This document shows, one piece after another, positions 16,714 to 25,036 of a stretch of 40,315 nucleotides of DNA. Position numbers and translations under genes: made by a program. The notes under the pieces were generated by a model that had not been told where the DNA came from, did not search any database, and worked only from the letters and a program-made list of their open reading frames with translations. The DNA is from Enterococcus cecorum (GTDB lineage Bacteria; Bacillota; Bacilli; Lactobacillales; Enterococcaceae), in NCBI RefSeq assembly GCF_023221775.1, contig NZ_JAKUDS010000024.1:1-40315 (forward strand). The letters run 5' to 3'. Numbering within the stretch: the stretch's first letter is position 1; each line of letters opens with the position of its first letter.

Positions 16714-17814
16714 ATGGCATTAACTGCTGGAATTGTAGGTTTACCAAATGTCGGCAAATCTACTTTATTTAACGCAATTACAAAAGCTGGCGCAGAAGCA
16801 GCGAACTATCCTTTTGCGACAATCGATCCTAACGTCGGCATGGTGGAAGTCCCTGATTGGCGTTTGAAACGATTAACAGAATTAGTCAAACCGAAAAAAG
16901 AAGTCCCAACCACCTTTGAATTTACCGATATTGCCGGGATTGTAAAAGGAGCAAGTAAAGGGGAAGGACTAGGAAACCAATTTTTAAGCCACATTCGTCA
17001 AGTGGATGCGATTTGTCATGTGGTCCGTTGTTTTGACGATGATAATATTACCCACGTAGAAGGTCGCGTGGATCCAATTGCCGATATCGAAACGATTAAT
17101 TTAGAGTTGGTGCTAGCTGACTTAGAATCAATCAATAAACGTTATACCCGTGTGGCCAAAGTAGCGAAAACCAAAGATAAAGATGCGGTGGCGGAATTGG
17201 CAGTCTTAGATAAAATCAAACCTGTCTTAGAAGAAGGTAAGTCTGCGCGCAGTGTCGAATTTAGCGAAGAAGAACAAAAAATCGTGAAGGGCTTATTCCT
17301 ATTGACGACCAAACCGGTATTATATGTCGCAAATGTGTCTGAAGATGAAGTGGCAGATGGCGAAAATAATCCTTACGTTAAACAAGTAAAGGAATTTGCA
17401 GCAAGTGAAAATGCAGAAGTCATCATTATTTGTGCACGGGCAGAAGAAGAAATCGCCGAGTTAGAAGAAGAGGATAAAGCTGAATTTTTAGAAGCGATGG
17501 GCATTGAAGAATCAGGCTTAGATCAATTAATTCGTGCAGCCTATGATTTATTAGGATTAGCGACTTACTTTACAGCCGGTGAGCAAGAAGTACGTGCTTG
17601 GACCTTTAGAAAAGGGATGAAAGCTCCTCAATGTGCAGGGATTATCCACTCTGACTTTGAACGAGGCTTTATCCGTGCTGAAACTGTATCTTTTGAAGAC
17701 TTAGATCATTATGGCACGATGCATGCGGCGAAAGAAGCTGGTCGTGTCCGTTTAGAAGGTAAAGATTACGAAGTGCAAGACGGCGATATTATGCTCTTTA
17801 GATTTAACGTTTAA
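16714..17814 (+). CDS. ychF: Ribosome-binding ATPase YchF (OLA1 type)
   Basis: 366 residues, full length. The G domain has GLPNVGKS (9-16), TDIAG (71-75) and, near residue 205, NVSE in place of NKxD, which explains the family's ATP preference. A coiled coil insert (about 125-200) and a C-terminal TGS domain (about 280-364, ending VQDGDIMLFRFNV) complete it. It binds ribosomes and is linked to stress responses. It starts two bases after the DUF951 stop, so the two are cotranscribed. Confidence 0.95.
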   Translation: MALTAGIVGLPNVGKSTLFNAITKAGAEAANYPFATIDPNVGMVEVPDWRLKRLTELVKPKKEVPTTFEFTDIAGIVKGASKGEGLGNQFLSHIRQVDAICHVVRCFDDDNITHVEGRVDPIADIETINLELVLADLESINKRYTRVAKVAKTKDKDAVAELAVLDKIKPVLEEGKSARSVEFSEEEQKIVKGLFLLTTKPVLYVANVSEDEVADGENNPYVKQVKEFAASENAEVIIICARAEEEIAELEEEDKAEFLEAMGIEESGLDQLIRAAYDLLGLATYFTAGEQEVRAWTFRKGMKAPQCAGIIHSDFERGFIRAETVSFEDLDHYGTMHAAKEAGRVRLEGKDYEVQDGDIMLFRFNV

Positions 17815-17868
17815 AAAAGTTCTATCACAAAGCCTAAAATTTTGTTACAATGTAGATAAGAATCCGCT

Positions 17869-17886
17869 TTACTGACTATTCAGTAA
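17869..17886. promoter_or_regulatory. Inverted repeat upstream of DUF1129 gene
   Basis: TTACTGA-N4-TCAGTAA, a 7-bp inverted repeat 26 bases ahead of the gene. A weak -10 (TACAAT, 17846-17851) lies upstream. Possible operator. Confidence 0.3.
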
Positions 17887-17911
17887 TTGGAAAGGGGAAC
17901 TTGGAAAGTAG

Positions 17912-18610
17912 ATGGAAGTAGAAACACTTAGAGAATATGTTGCACAAAACCGCGAGTTAGAAACACAACTCACCAAGCGTAATCAGCAATATATTTTTGA
18001 CTTGAAAAAAGCATTAAACGCAGCGAACCTCTCTGAAGAAGAATTAGCCGTTGTCTTGCATGAGATGTTGCCAGTTTTGGTGCGTGAACAAAAAAGTGGC
18101 GTCACTGCGCGTCAATTGTTTGGCACTGTTTCTGAGCGTACAGATGCGATTATTAATAAACCAGCCGAAGAAGCCAAACCAAATAGCCAACCAGGGATGA
18201 TTTGGTTAGATAATTTCTTATTGTTATTGGGATTATTCGGTCTGTTTATCGGTCTGGTTGCTCAGTTTAGTAAAGGACAAGCCCAACCATATGGCGTGTT
18301 GACGTTATTTGGTACAGCGGCAGTCGGTGGCTGGGTCTTCTATCTGATGCACCGCTATGTCTATCAATACCAAATGCCTGGTGCAGATGTGAAAAATCGT
18401 CCTCGTGGGGGCAAGGTCATTGCAATCTTAGTTGGTAGCTTTGTATTATGGTTTGTCGTAATCATGGGAAGTGCCTTGATTCCACAGCCAATCTTAAATC
18501 CAATTATCATGATGATTTTAGGGGCCATTGCTTTAGGTTTGCGTTTCTATTTGAAGAAAAAATTCAATATCGTCAGCAGCCTATCAAGCCCACGCACTCG
18601 CCAAAAATAA
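17912..18610 (+). CDS. DUF1129 family membrane protein
   Basis: 232 residues. A soluble N-terminal part (1-90) predicted helical (ELETQLTKRNQQYIFDLKKAL) precedes four membrane helices (about 97-118, 125-147, 166-188, 192-212) and a basic C-terminus. The N-terminal pattern and the location after ychF fit the DUF1129 family of Lactobacillales. Function unknown. The last codons are C-rich, as in genes followed by the palindromic repeat, but here a simple terminator follows. Confidence 0.8.
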   Translation: MEVETLREYVAQNRELETQLTKRNQQYIFDLKKALNAANLSEEELAVVLHEMLPVLVREQKSGVTARQLFGTVSERTDAIINKPAEEAKPNSQPGMIWLDNFLLLLGLFGLFIGLVAQFSKGQAQPYGVLTLFGTAAVGGWVFYLMHRYVYQYQMPGADVKNRPRGGKVIAILVGSFVLWFVVIMGSALIPQPILNPIIMMILGAIALGLRFYLKKKFNIVSSLSSPRTRQK

Positions 18611-18625
18611 CTAATTGAAACAATC

Positions 18626-18675
18626 AACAGCCTACAAATGTCTTTTTTTCAGAGATGTTTGTGGGCTGTTTTTTT
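18626..18675 (+). terminator. Terminator of the DUF1129 gene
   Basis: AACAGCCTACAAA pairs with TTTGTGGGCTGTT, followed by a run of eight T. Confidence 0.9.
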
Positions 18676-18798
18676 GGCAATTTGATTGAACTCATTTATA
18701 CAGGATGAATCATGGATATCCTATACACAAGAGTTATTGAAGAATAGTTACATTATATTATGTCGATAGCAAGTAGATATTGTTGCTACAAACAGATT

Positions 18799-18843
18799 CA
18801 CTTATAATAGGAATAGGTTGTAAATCTATTATAAGTGTTTTTT
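18799..18843 (+). terminator. Orphan terminator upstream of the Rgg cluster
   Basis: A perfect 12-bp stem (CACTTATAATAG pairing with CTATTATAAGTG) with a 15-base loop and a T run. No annotated gene ends before it, so it closes a small transcript from 18676-18798 or attenuates the first Rgg gene. Tiny frames in that stretch (11-15 codons) are not convincing. Confidence 0.7.
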
Positions 18844-18915
18844 CTTATTATATTTATATAGACAAATTTAGGTATATCATTTTATTTTCCATATAAGGGA
18901 CGAGGGGAAGAGGTT

Positions 18916-19776
18916 ATGGAAGATTTTGGAACGGTATTTAAAAAATTACGAGAATCTAGACATCTAAGCTTAGCAGATATTTCAAAAATGGGTGTTTCTA
19001 CTTCACAAATATCACGCTTTGAAAATGGTGAAAGTGACTTAACGATTACGAAATTCATTGCAATCTTGAAAAAAATGAATATTTCCATTGATGAATATCT
19101 TTATGTCGTTAATAACTTTAAAAGAGATGATTTGAGTGAACTTTTGTATCAGATAAATAAATATCTCATAAACCATGATGCTAAGGGATTGAAAAACTTA
19201 TTAGTTACTTACCAAGAAAAGACGGATGATTCAATTTATCATAGGTTGCATATTTTGATTATAAAAATTAGATTGTCATTTTTAGATTCTTATAATCAGT
19301 ATGAATTAAAGGATATTAAAGAGTTAAGCGAGTATTTATTTAGTGTCGAATATTGGGGAATATATGAACTATTAATTTTTTCCAGTGTGATTGATGTGTT
19401 AGAACCGCAATTATATATGACATTGTTACGAGAGATGAATCGGCGAGTGGATTTTTATAAAGATATTCCTAGAAATAAAAAGTTAATTATCATTATGAAT
19501 ATCAATGCTTATATTACCTGTGTTGAGGCAAATGATTTTATTTCAGCAGATTATATCGAAAAACAAATTATACGAATGAATATTGAAGAGACGGATTTAT
19601 ATGAGCGGTTGTTTTTTAAATATGCTAAAAATATTTATAATTATAAAGTTTCAAAAGATGAGAAATATTTAGAAGTGATTAAAAAAATTATTGCTGCAGT
19701 CAAAATAGCGGATAGCCAGCACCTAGCTGAAAATTTTGAGGAACATTTAAATAAGATATTGCAGCTAAATGAGTAA
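18916..19776 (+). CDS. Rgg/MutR family regulator, copy 1
   Basis: 286 residues. An N-terminal XRE helix-turn-helix (about 5-60, with STSQISRFENGESDLTITKF) is followed by the long helical Rgg C-terminal domain, marked by EYWGIYELLIFSSVI and LLREMNRRVDFYKDIP. Such regulators often sense short peptides and control nearby genes such as transporters or bacteriocins. It heads three tandem paralogues, with the ribosome binding site GAGGGGAAGAGG. A degenerate form of the cluster's shared site may lie upstream (18885-18900). No pheromone gene of the SHP type is visible. Confidence 0.85.
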   Translation: MEDFGTVFKKLRESRHLSLADISKMGVSTSQISRFENGESDLTITKFIAILKKMNISIDEYLYVVNNFKRDDLSELLYQINKYLINHDAKGLKNLLVTYQEKTDDSIYHRLHILIIKIRLSFLDSYNQYELKDIKELSEYLFSVEYWGIYELLIFSSVIDVLEPQLYMTLLREMNRRVDFYKDIPRNKKLIIIMNINAYITCVEANDFISADYIEKQIIRMNIEETDLYERLFFKYAKNIYNYKVSKDEKYLEVIKKIIAAVKIADSQHLAENFEEHLNKILQLNE

Positions 19777-19803
19777 AGGGATTACCTAGTAAATTTTTGT
19801 TTA

Positions 19804-19817
19804 TCCCATAGATGCAA
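19804..19817 (-). promoter_or_regulatory. Shared 14-bp motif, site 1
   Basis: TCCCATAGATGCAA, the reverse complement of TTGCATCTATGGGA, one base from the consensus TTGCATATATGGGA. It lies just upstream of the ribosome binding site of Rgg copy 2. Confidence 0.6.
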
Positions 19818-19830
19818 GTGAGGAATTTTT

Positions 19831-20694
19831 ATGGAAGATTTTGGAAAAATATTTAAAAAATACCGAGAATCTAGGCAATTAAAACTCCGTGATATTGCCA
19901 GTAAGGAATTATCCACTTCACAAATATCACGCTTTGAAAATGGTGAAAGTGACTTGACGATTACGAAATTCATGCATGCCATCCAATTGATTAATATGCC
20001 GATAGATGAATTTATGTATACAGCAAATCATTTTAAACGAGATGAATTGAATGAATTATTGGATAAAATTGTTCAATATACTTCAAGTAGAGATATAGAG
20101 AATTTAAAGAGATTGATATTTGAAGAAGAAAGCAAAGAATGTAATAATGCAACCATGAAAAAGATTAGAGTGTTGCTGATAAAAATTCATCTTTATGATT
20201 TATTTGGAGAAAAATTATATCAAGAGGAAGATATTCATTTTTTAGCTGACTATTTATTTAGTATAGAATACTGGGGGAGAAATGAATTATTGATATTTTC
20301 CAATGCTATTGTGGCATTTAATACTGAAACCAATTTAATTTTGTTGAGGGAAATGAATCGGCGAACGGATTTTTATAAAGACATTCCTCAAAATAGAAGT
20401 ATGATTGCTTCCATGAATGTGAATGCTTATATTTTTTGTATAGAAAATTCAGAATGGATAGAAGCGCAGTATTTTGAACAACAACTTAAGGAAACTTATT
20501 TTAAAGAAACAGAAATCTATGAACGTCTTGTATTTATTTATGCTAAAGCGTTCCATGATTATAAAAAGAATAAAGATGAAAAAGCATTAAACCAATTGTA
20601 TGATGTTATCAAGGCGATGAAACTTGCTGGAAGTATTCACCTAGCTGAAAATTTTGAGGAACATTTAAATAAGGTACTGCAGCTAAATGAGTAA
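19831..20694 (+). CDS. Rgg/MutR family regulator, copy 2
   Basis: 287 residues, same fold as copy 1: XRE domain with STSQISRFENGESDLTITKF, then the Rgg helical domain (YWGRNELLIFSNAI, LLREMNRRTDFYKDIP). It shares the C-terminal stretch AENFEEHLNK with copy 1, and the 50 bases after both genes are almost identical, so one arose from the other by tandem duplication. A 14-bp motif site overlaps its leader, suggesting control by one of the three regulators. Confidence 0.85.
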   Translation: MEDFGKIFKKYRESRQLKLRDIASKELSTSQISRFENGESDLTITKFMHAIQLINMPIDEFMYTANHFKRDELNELLDKIVQYTSSRDIENLKRLIFEEESKECNNATMKKIRVLLIKIHLYDLFGEKLYQEEDIHFLADYLFSIEYWGRNELLIFSNAIVAFNTETNLILLREMNRRTDFYKDIPQNRSMIASMNVNAYIFCIENSEWIEAQYFEQQLKETYFKETEIYERLVFIYAKAFHDYKKNKDEKALNQLYDVIKAMKLAGSIHLAENFEEHLNKVLQLNE

Positions 20695-20721
20695 AGGGAT
20701 TACCTAGTAAATTTTTGTTTA

Positions 20722-20735
20722 TCCCATATATGCAA
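20722..20735 (-). promoter_or_regulatory. Shared 14-bp motif, site 2
   Basis: TCCCATATATGCAA, an exact reverse complement of the consensus, just ahead of the ribosome binding site of Rgg copy 3. Confidence 0.65.
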
Positions 20736-20748
20736 GGAGTAGAATATT

Positions 20749-21612
20749 ATGGAAAATTATGGAGAAATTTTTAAAACTTATCGCGAAGCAAGAGGGCTAA
20801 GTCTAAAAGATATTGCTGAAAGTGGTTTATCTACTTCACAGTTATCTAGATTTGAAAAAGGAGAAAGCGATTTAACGATAACAAAATTTATTAAAGCTTT
20901 ACGAAAAATCAAAATGCCTATCAATGAGTTCATGTATGCAACAAATGATTTTAAAATAGACGAGATAAATAGATTATGGGTTCAGATACAGACATTATTT
21001 ATAACTAAAGATATTCATGGCTTACAAAAATTACTAAGTGAGCAACAGGAAATGGAACGAGAAGTTAAAATATTTCAGCAGTTGAATACTACCATTATCA
21101 AAATATATTTATCGGATTTAACTAAGGAAAAATTATATACTCAAAGGGATATTGATTATATTGTTGATTACCTATTCGGAGTGGATTATTGGGGAGAGTA
21201 TGAATTGTTGATTTTCTCTAATTTATTATTCACTTTAAATCATGAAATGAGTATGATGATGTTAAAAGAAATGAATCGTCGTACAGATTTTTATAAAGAA
21301 ATCCCAAGTAATAGAAGAATTATTGCTTCCATGAATTTAAATGCCTTTATTATGTGTATTGAACGAAATAAATGGTTAGATGCACATTATTTTGAAAAAC
21401 AACTAGAAATGACCTTTTTTAAGGAAACAGAAATTTATGAACGTTATTATTTTTATTTTGCTAAACAAATGCTCAGATATAAAAAAGATGGAGAGGATAA
21501 CGCGATTATCGAAATGAAAAAGATTATTGCTGGATTAAAATTGGTGGATTGCCATAATATTGCCAGTTCATTTGAAGAAGAATTAGCTAAAATGTTGGGG
21601 AGTGATAGCTAG
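20749..21612 (+). CDS. Rgg/MutR family regulator, copy 3
   Basis: 287 residues with the same XRE plus Rgg layout (STSQLSRFEKGESDLTITKF; DYWGEYELLIFSNLL; LKEMNRRTDFYKEIP). It is the most diverged at the C-terminus, where copies 1 and 2 agree. Motif sites flank it on both sides (20722 and 21614, in opposite orientation). It is the nearest regulator to the first ABC gene and the best candidate to control it. Confidence 0.85.
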   Translation: MENYGEIFKTYREARGLSLKDIAESGLSTSQLSRFEKGESDLTITKFIKALRKIKMPINEFMYATNDFKIDEINRLWVQIQTLFITKDIHGLQKLLSEQQEMEREVKIFQQLNTTIIKIYLSDLTKEKLYTQRDIDYIVDYLFGVDYWGEYELLIFSNLLFTLNHEMSMMMLKEMNRRTDFYKEIPSNRRIIASMNLNAFIMCIERNKWLDAHYFEKQLEMTFFKETEIYERYYFYFAKQMLRYKKDGEDNAIIEMKKIIAGLKLVDCHNIASSFEEELAKMLGSDS

Positions 21613-21613
21613 A

Positions 21614-21658
21614 TTGCATATATGGGATATATTCTTAGAGAGTTGTAAATAGTATAAA
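21614..21658 (+). promoter_or_regulatory. Motif site 3 and promoter of the first ABC gene
   Basis: TTGCATATATGGGA (21614-21627), then 25 bases to a -10 TATAAA (21653-21658). No good -35 is present; the motif covers roughly -51 to -37, where an activator that replaces the -35 would bind. The rest of the leader (21659-21759) holds no convincing gene. Confidence 0.55.
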
Positions 21659-21759
21659 ATATCATTGATGTTTATAGTGCGCGCATTTAGTGAAAACAGG
21701 AAGTCAACCTCTTGTTCTTTTATTTGTAAAAAAAACGCATTAGCAAGGAGTTTAAATAG

Positions 21760-23271
21760 ATGAAGAGATTTGTTCGTCCGATTTGGATATATTGTGTAGC
21801 TACATTATTTTTCAGCGTCTTATCAAATGTGGCGATGGCCTATATCCCCTTTTTTACCCAAACTTTATTGAAACAGCAGTATCTTTTAGCTGTAGAAGGT
21901 TATGTAATTTGTATTTTTTCCTACCTTGTTTGTAATTTCATTCAAATGCGCATTGATTGGCGACAAAGTATCACATTTTCTAATTTATTGAAAAATAGTT
22001 GGTTTGATGCTATTCAAGCTATGAGTCAAAAGAGGTTTGCTGAGAAAAGTGTTCCCGAATATGTAGCCTATCAGTCCAATGATTTAGATGCACTTGAAAA
22101 AGACTATTTGCCACCACTACTAAGTTTTATTCGTCAAATTTTACAAATGATTGTATATACGGTTGTCATTAGTCAGACGATTAACCCATGGGTAGCATTT
22201 ATTTTAATTTCTTGTTCAATATTATCAATTCAAATTCCCAAAGTCTTAGGTAAGAAAACGGCTAATAAAAGAAAAATCTATTTAAAGGCTCAAGGACAGT
22301 ACTATGATACGTTAGATGATTTACTTTCTGGCCATCATTTGGTTACAGAAAAGACGCAAAAAGCGATGCAAAAAGTTCAACGTCAATCGCTTACTCATTT
22401 ACAAGAAAACTACTACCGTTATGGGATGATGAAAGTATGGGGGCTGGTGCTAACTGGAGCATCTTATGAATTGACTGGAGTAGTTTTATTTTTATATTTG
22501 GCTTATTCATTATCTAAAGGTCAGATTACCATTCCAGAGGTGGCCGCAAGTATTAGTTATATTTCCGCCTTTTCTGGTCCAATTCAAGAGATTTTATACG
22601 ATGTGCAGATGTTAGAGTCTGTGAAACCAGTGAAAGAAAGTTTTTTATCTGTTGTGAATCAACCTGTTCAATTGAAGCGTGAAGTGCATTCATTCCATAC
22701 ATTACAATTAAAGAATATTCGTAAAAGTATTGGTCAATTAGTGTTAGATATTCCGGAATTAACCATTCAAAAGGGAGATAAGATTGCCTTGATTGGTGAG
22801 AATGGTTCAGGGAAAAGCAGCTTTTTAAATCTTTTAAACGGTATTGATCAACCGGACAGTGGAGAGTTTTACTTGGATGGTCAATTAATCCAAAGTCTAG
22901 AGGGGGCTTTTGGTAAGATTGTTCAGCATGAGCATACTTTTAAAGGAAGTTATAAAGATAATGTTACTTTATTTGATAGTTATTCATTAGAGCAATTTGA
23001 ACAACGATTTATCACAAAAGAGGCGCGGCAACTTTCCGGTGGAGAAAAACAAAGAATGTATCTATCAAGGGAACAAAATCATCAATCGCCATTCTTAATT
23101 TTAGATGAACCTTTTTCAGCGATGGATGCAGATCAATTAAAAAAAGAGTTGCTTAAAGTACTAAATGGTGAAGGAACCGTGTTATTAACTATTCACCAAA
23201 ACAAAGACTTACTTTCACTTTTTGATCGTGTGTGGTGCTTAAAAAACGGGAAAATTGAAATTGTGAAATAA
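21760..23271 (+). CDS. ABC exporter, fused membrane and ATPase domains (first)
   Basis: 503 residues. About five or six membrane helices (1-285) and a C-terminal ATPase: Walker A GENGSGKS (346-353), Q-loop at Gln389, signature LSGGEKQR (425-432), Walker B FLILDE (445-450), and H-loop in LTIHQNKD. All catalytic residues are present. No peptidase C39 domain, so it is not a classic bacteriocin processor. Preceded by motif site 3 and an independent promoter, followed by its own terminator. The substrate is unknown; an Rgg-controlled peptide or antibiotic exporter is a guess from context. Confidence 0.85.
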   Translation: MKRFVRPIWIYCVATLFFSVLSNVAMAYIPFFTQTLLKQQYLLAVEGYVICIFSYLVCNFIQMRIDWRQSITFSNLLKNSWFDAIQAMSQKRFAEKSVPEYVAYQSNDLDALEKDYLPPLLSFIRQILQMIVYTVVISQTINPWVAFILISCSILSIQIPKVLGKKTANKRKIYLKAQGQYYDTLDDLLSGHHLVTEKTQKAMQKVQRQSLTHLQENYYRYGMMKVWGLVLTGASYELTGVVLFLYLAYSLSKGQITIPEVAASISYISAFSGPIQEILYDVQMLESVKPVKESFLSVVNQPVQLKREVHSFHTLQLKNIRKSIGQLVLDIPELTIQKGDKIALIGENGSGKSSFLNLLNGIDQPDSGEFYLDGQLIQSLEGAFGKIVQHEHTFKGSYKDNVTLFDSYSLEQFEQRFITKEARQLSGGEKQRMYLSREQNHQSPFLILDEPFSAMDADQLKKELLKVLNGEGTVLLTIHQNKDLLSLFDRVWCLKNGKIEIVK

Positions 23272-23275
23272 CGAG

Positions 23276-23321
23276 TCGCAACAGTTTTTTGTAAGGAGAA
23301 ACTGTTGCGATTTGTTTTTTT
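23276..23321 (+). terminator. Terminator of the first ABC gene
   Basis: A perfect 12-bp stem (TCGCAACAGTTT pairing with AAACTGTTGCGA) followed by a T-rich tail. Confidence 0.92.
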
Positions 23322-23393
23322 AGAAAACGATTGTAATACAAACGACGCTGTTGAATGATGAGAGCATAATAAGAATTGTCTGAAAATACCAAC

Positions 23394-23438
23394 TTGCATA
23401 TATGGGAAATTTTTAAACGATTCTTCCATCTATGCTAA
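23394..23438 (+). promoter_or_regulatory. Motif site 4 and promoter of the ABC pair
   Basis: TTGCATATATGGGA (23394-23407), identical to site 3, then 23 bases to a likely -10 TATGCT (23431-23436). A degenerate inverted copy, TTCCATCTATGCTAA (23424-23438), overlaps the -10, so the promoter is bracketed by two sites facing each other. Confidence 0.55.
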
Positions 23439-23470
23439 AGTGAAGAAAACAGAAAAAAAGGAGTGTTTTT

Positions 23471-25036
23471 ATGCGGTTATTTCGTTATGTACATCGCTGG
23501 CGCTTAGGCTTCTTCGTCATGGCAGTTCTCGGCGCCTTTTGGGGGTTAGTTTCGCCCATCGTCATTGACAAAGTGTTAAATACAAATCAGCTAACGGACA
23601 TGGCTTCGTTATTGAAGTTGACTTTATCTGGTCTAGGTGTGTATGTGCTTTTTAATGGTTTGCAGTATCTATCCGATGTAGTAACCTCTGAAGCCACACA
23701 AGAAGCTTTGGTCAATATTCGTCGACAATTGGTGCAACGGAAATTATATGCCAATGAAAAAGCAGCCAAATCCGATGCGATTAATCTTTTGAGCCAAGAT
23801 GTCGAATTTTTCCATGATTACTATGTAGAAGAAGTGTTTAAATTTGTTGCCATGCTACTTAGTTTTTGTGCAGTGTCGGGTTATCTTATCTTACAAAATG
23901 TGAAACTCGGTCTACTATTTGTTATTCTTTCTTTATTGCGACCACTGCCACAATTATTGCTAAATAGCTATACGGAAAAAGTCGGTGAAGCGCAAGGGGT
24001 TGCCCGTAACGAGGTGATGGCGCAGTTGATGGATTTTGTGAAAGGCCGAGGTACCATTTTACATAATCAAGCCAATCAAGCGACATTTGCCGATATGAAA
24101 ACGCAGATTATGGATTATGAAAGTAAACGCGCGAAATACTACTATATTTACAACTTTCTATTCTTCTTTAATGGGATTACTATGTTTTTAGGTCGAGTAG
24201 TACCGATTGCCTTATACTTTTTATTCCCTCACTTTTTTGAAGAAACGAATTTTGCAGCACTTGTGGCGATGTTTATTGCTTCAGGCACATTAACAAATCC
24301 ATTACAAACGATGATGTACTCGTTGTTAGCCTTTCAAGAAGCGAAAAGCACGACAGAAAAAGTCTATGCAGTGCTCGATGAAGTCCCAGAAAGCCCGCAA
24401 ACGAATTATGTCGAACAGCTTCAACGTTTGGTCTGTACGGATGTTGCGAAAAGCTTTGATAAAAAACGTATTTTACAGAATTTTAACTATACTTTTGAAG
24501 CCGGCAAGCATTATTTAATTCGTGGGGCAAGTGGTAGCGGTAAGAGTACCTTACTCAAGCTCATTAGTAAAGAAGAAACCCTCGATGCAGGGAAGATTGC
24601 AGTTTATGATGATTCACAGCACTCCTTTACAGACTTTACGCAAAATGTCGGGATGATTCAGCAAAATCCGTATCTATTCAATGCGACTATCCGCGAAAAC
24701 CTTAGCCTTGGTCAAGATTTTCAAGACGAGCAATTGTTAACGGTCTTACAACAAGTCGGATTGGATCAAGAATTTCCTGAAGGTTTAGATTTTCAAGTGG
24801 AAGATAACGGGAAAAATGTTTCTGGCGGTCAGCGGGTACGTCTAGAGATTGCACGCTTTTTATTGCGTCAAAAAGATATCCTACTCGCCGATGAAATTAC
24901 TGCGGCACTCGATCCAGCAAATGCACGTAAAGTCCGTCAACTCCTACTTTCACTACCAATTATGATTATCGAAGTGGCGCATTATGTAGACGATTTAAGT
25001 GTATATGATGCAGTGATTGATTGGGAGGTGGCTTAG
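23471..25036 (+). CDS. ABC exporter half, pair member 1
   Basis: 521 residues: six membrane helices in the first 290 residues, then an ATPase with Walker A GASGSGKS (352-359), signature VSGGQRVRLEIA (450-461), Walker B ILLADE (470-475) and a His in EVAHY as H-loop. It resembles its downstream neighbour and the stop codon abuts the neighbour's ATG, so a heterodimeric exporter is likely. Start has AAAAAGGAG upstream. Substrate unknown. Confidence 0.85.
   Translation: MRLFRYVHRWRLGFFVMAVLGAFWGLVSPIVIDKVLNTNQLTDMASLLKLTLSGLGVYVLFNGLQYLSDVVTSEATQEALVNIRRQLVQRKLYANEKAAKSDAINLLSQDVEFFHDYYVEEVFKFVAMLLSFCAVSGYLILQNVKLGLLFVILSLLRPLPQLLLNSYTEKVGEAQGVARNEVMAQLMDFVKGRGTILHNQANQATFADMKTQIMDYESKRAKYYYIYNFLFFFNGITMFLGRVVPIALYFLFPHFFEETNFAALVAMFIASGTLTNPLQTMMYSLLAFQEAKSTTEKVYAVLDEVPESPQTNYVEQLQRLVCTDVAKSFDKKRILQNFNYTFEAGKHYLIRGASGSGKSTLLKLISKEETLDAGKIAVYDDSQHSFTDFTQNVGMIQQNPYLFNATIRENLSLGQDFQDEQLLTVLQQVGLDQEFPEGLDFQVEDNGKNVSGGQRVRLEIARFLLRQKDILLADEITAALDPANARKVRQLLLSLPIMIIEVAHYVDDLSVYDAVIDWEVA

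Noticed and set aside
18711-18795. Short hydrophobic peptide (Rgg pheromone) gene before the orphan terminator
   Set aside because: The frames found (MDILYTRVIEE, MNHGYPIHKSY, MSIASRYCCYKQIHL) are not hydrophobic and lack clear ribosome binding sites.
21668-21763. 31-codon frame ahead of the first ABC gene, its stop overlapping the ATG (ATGA)
   Set aside because: No ribosome binding site, starts too close to the -10 box, and the sequence (MFIVRAFSENRKSTS) does not resemble a pheromone or bacteriocin precursor.
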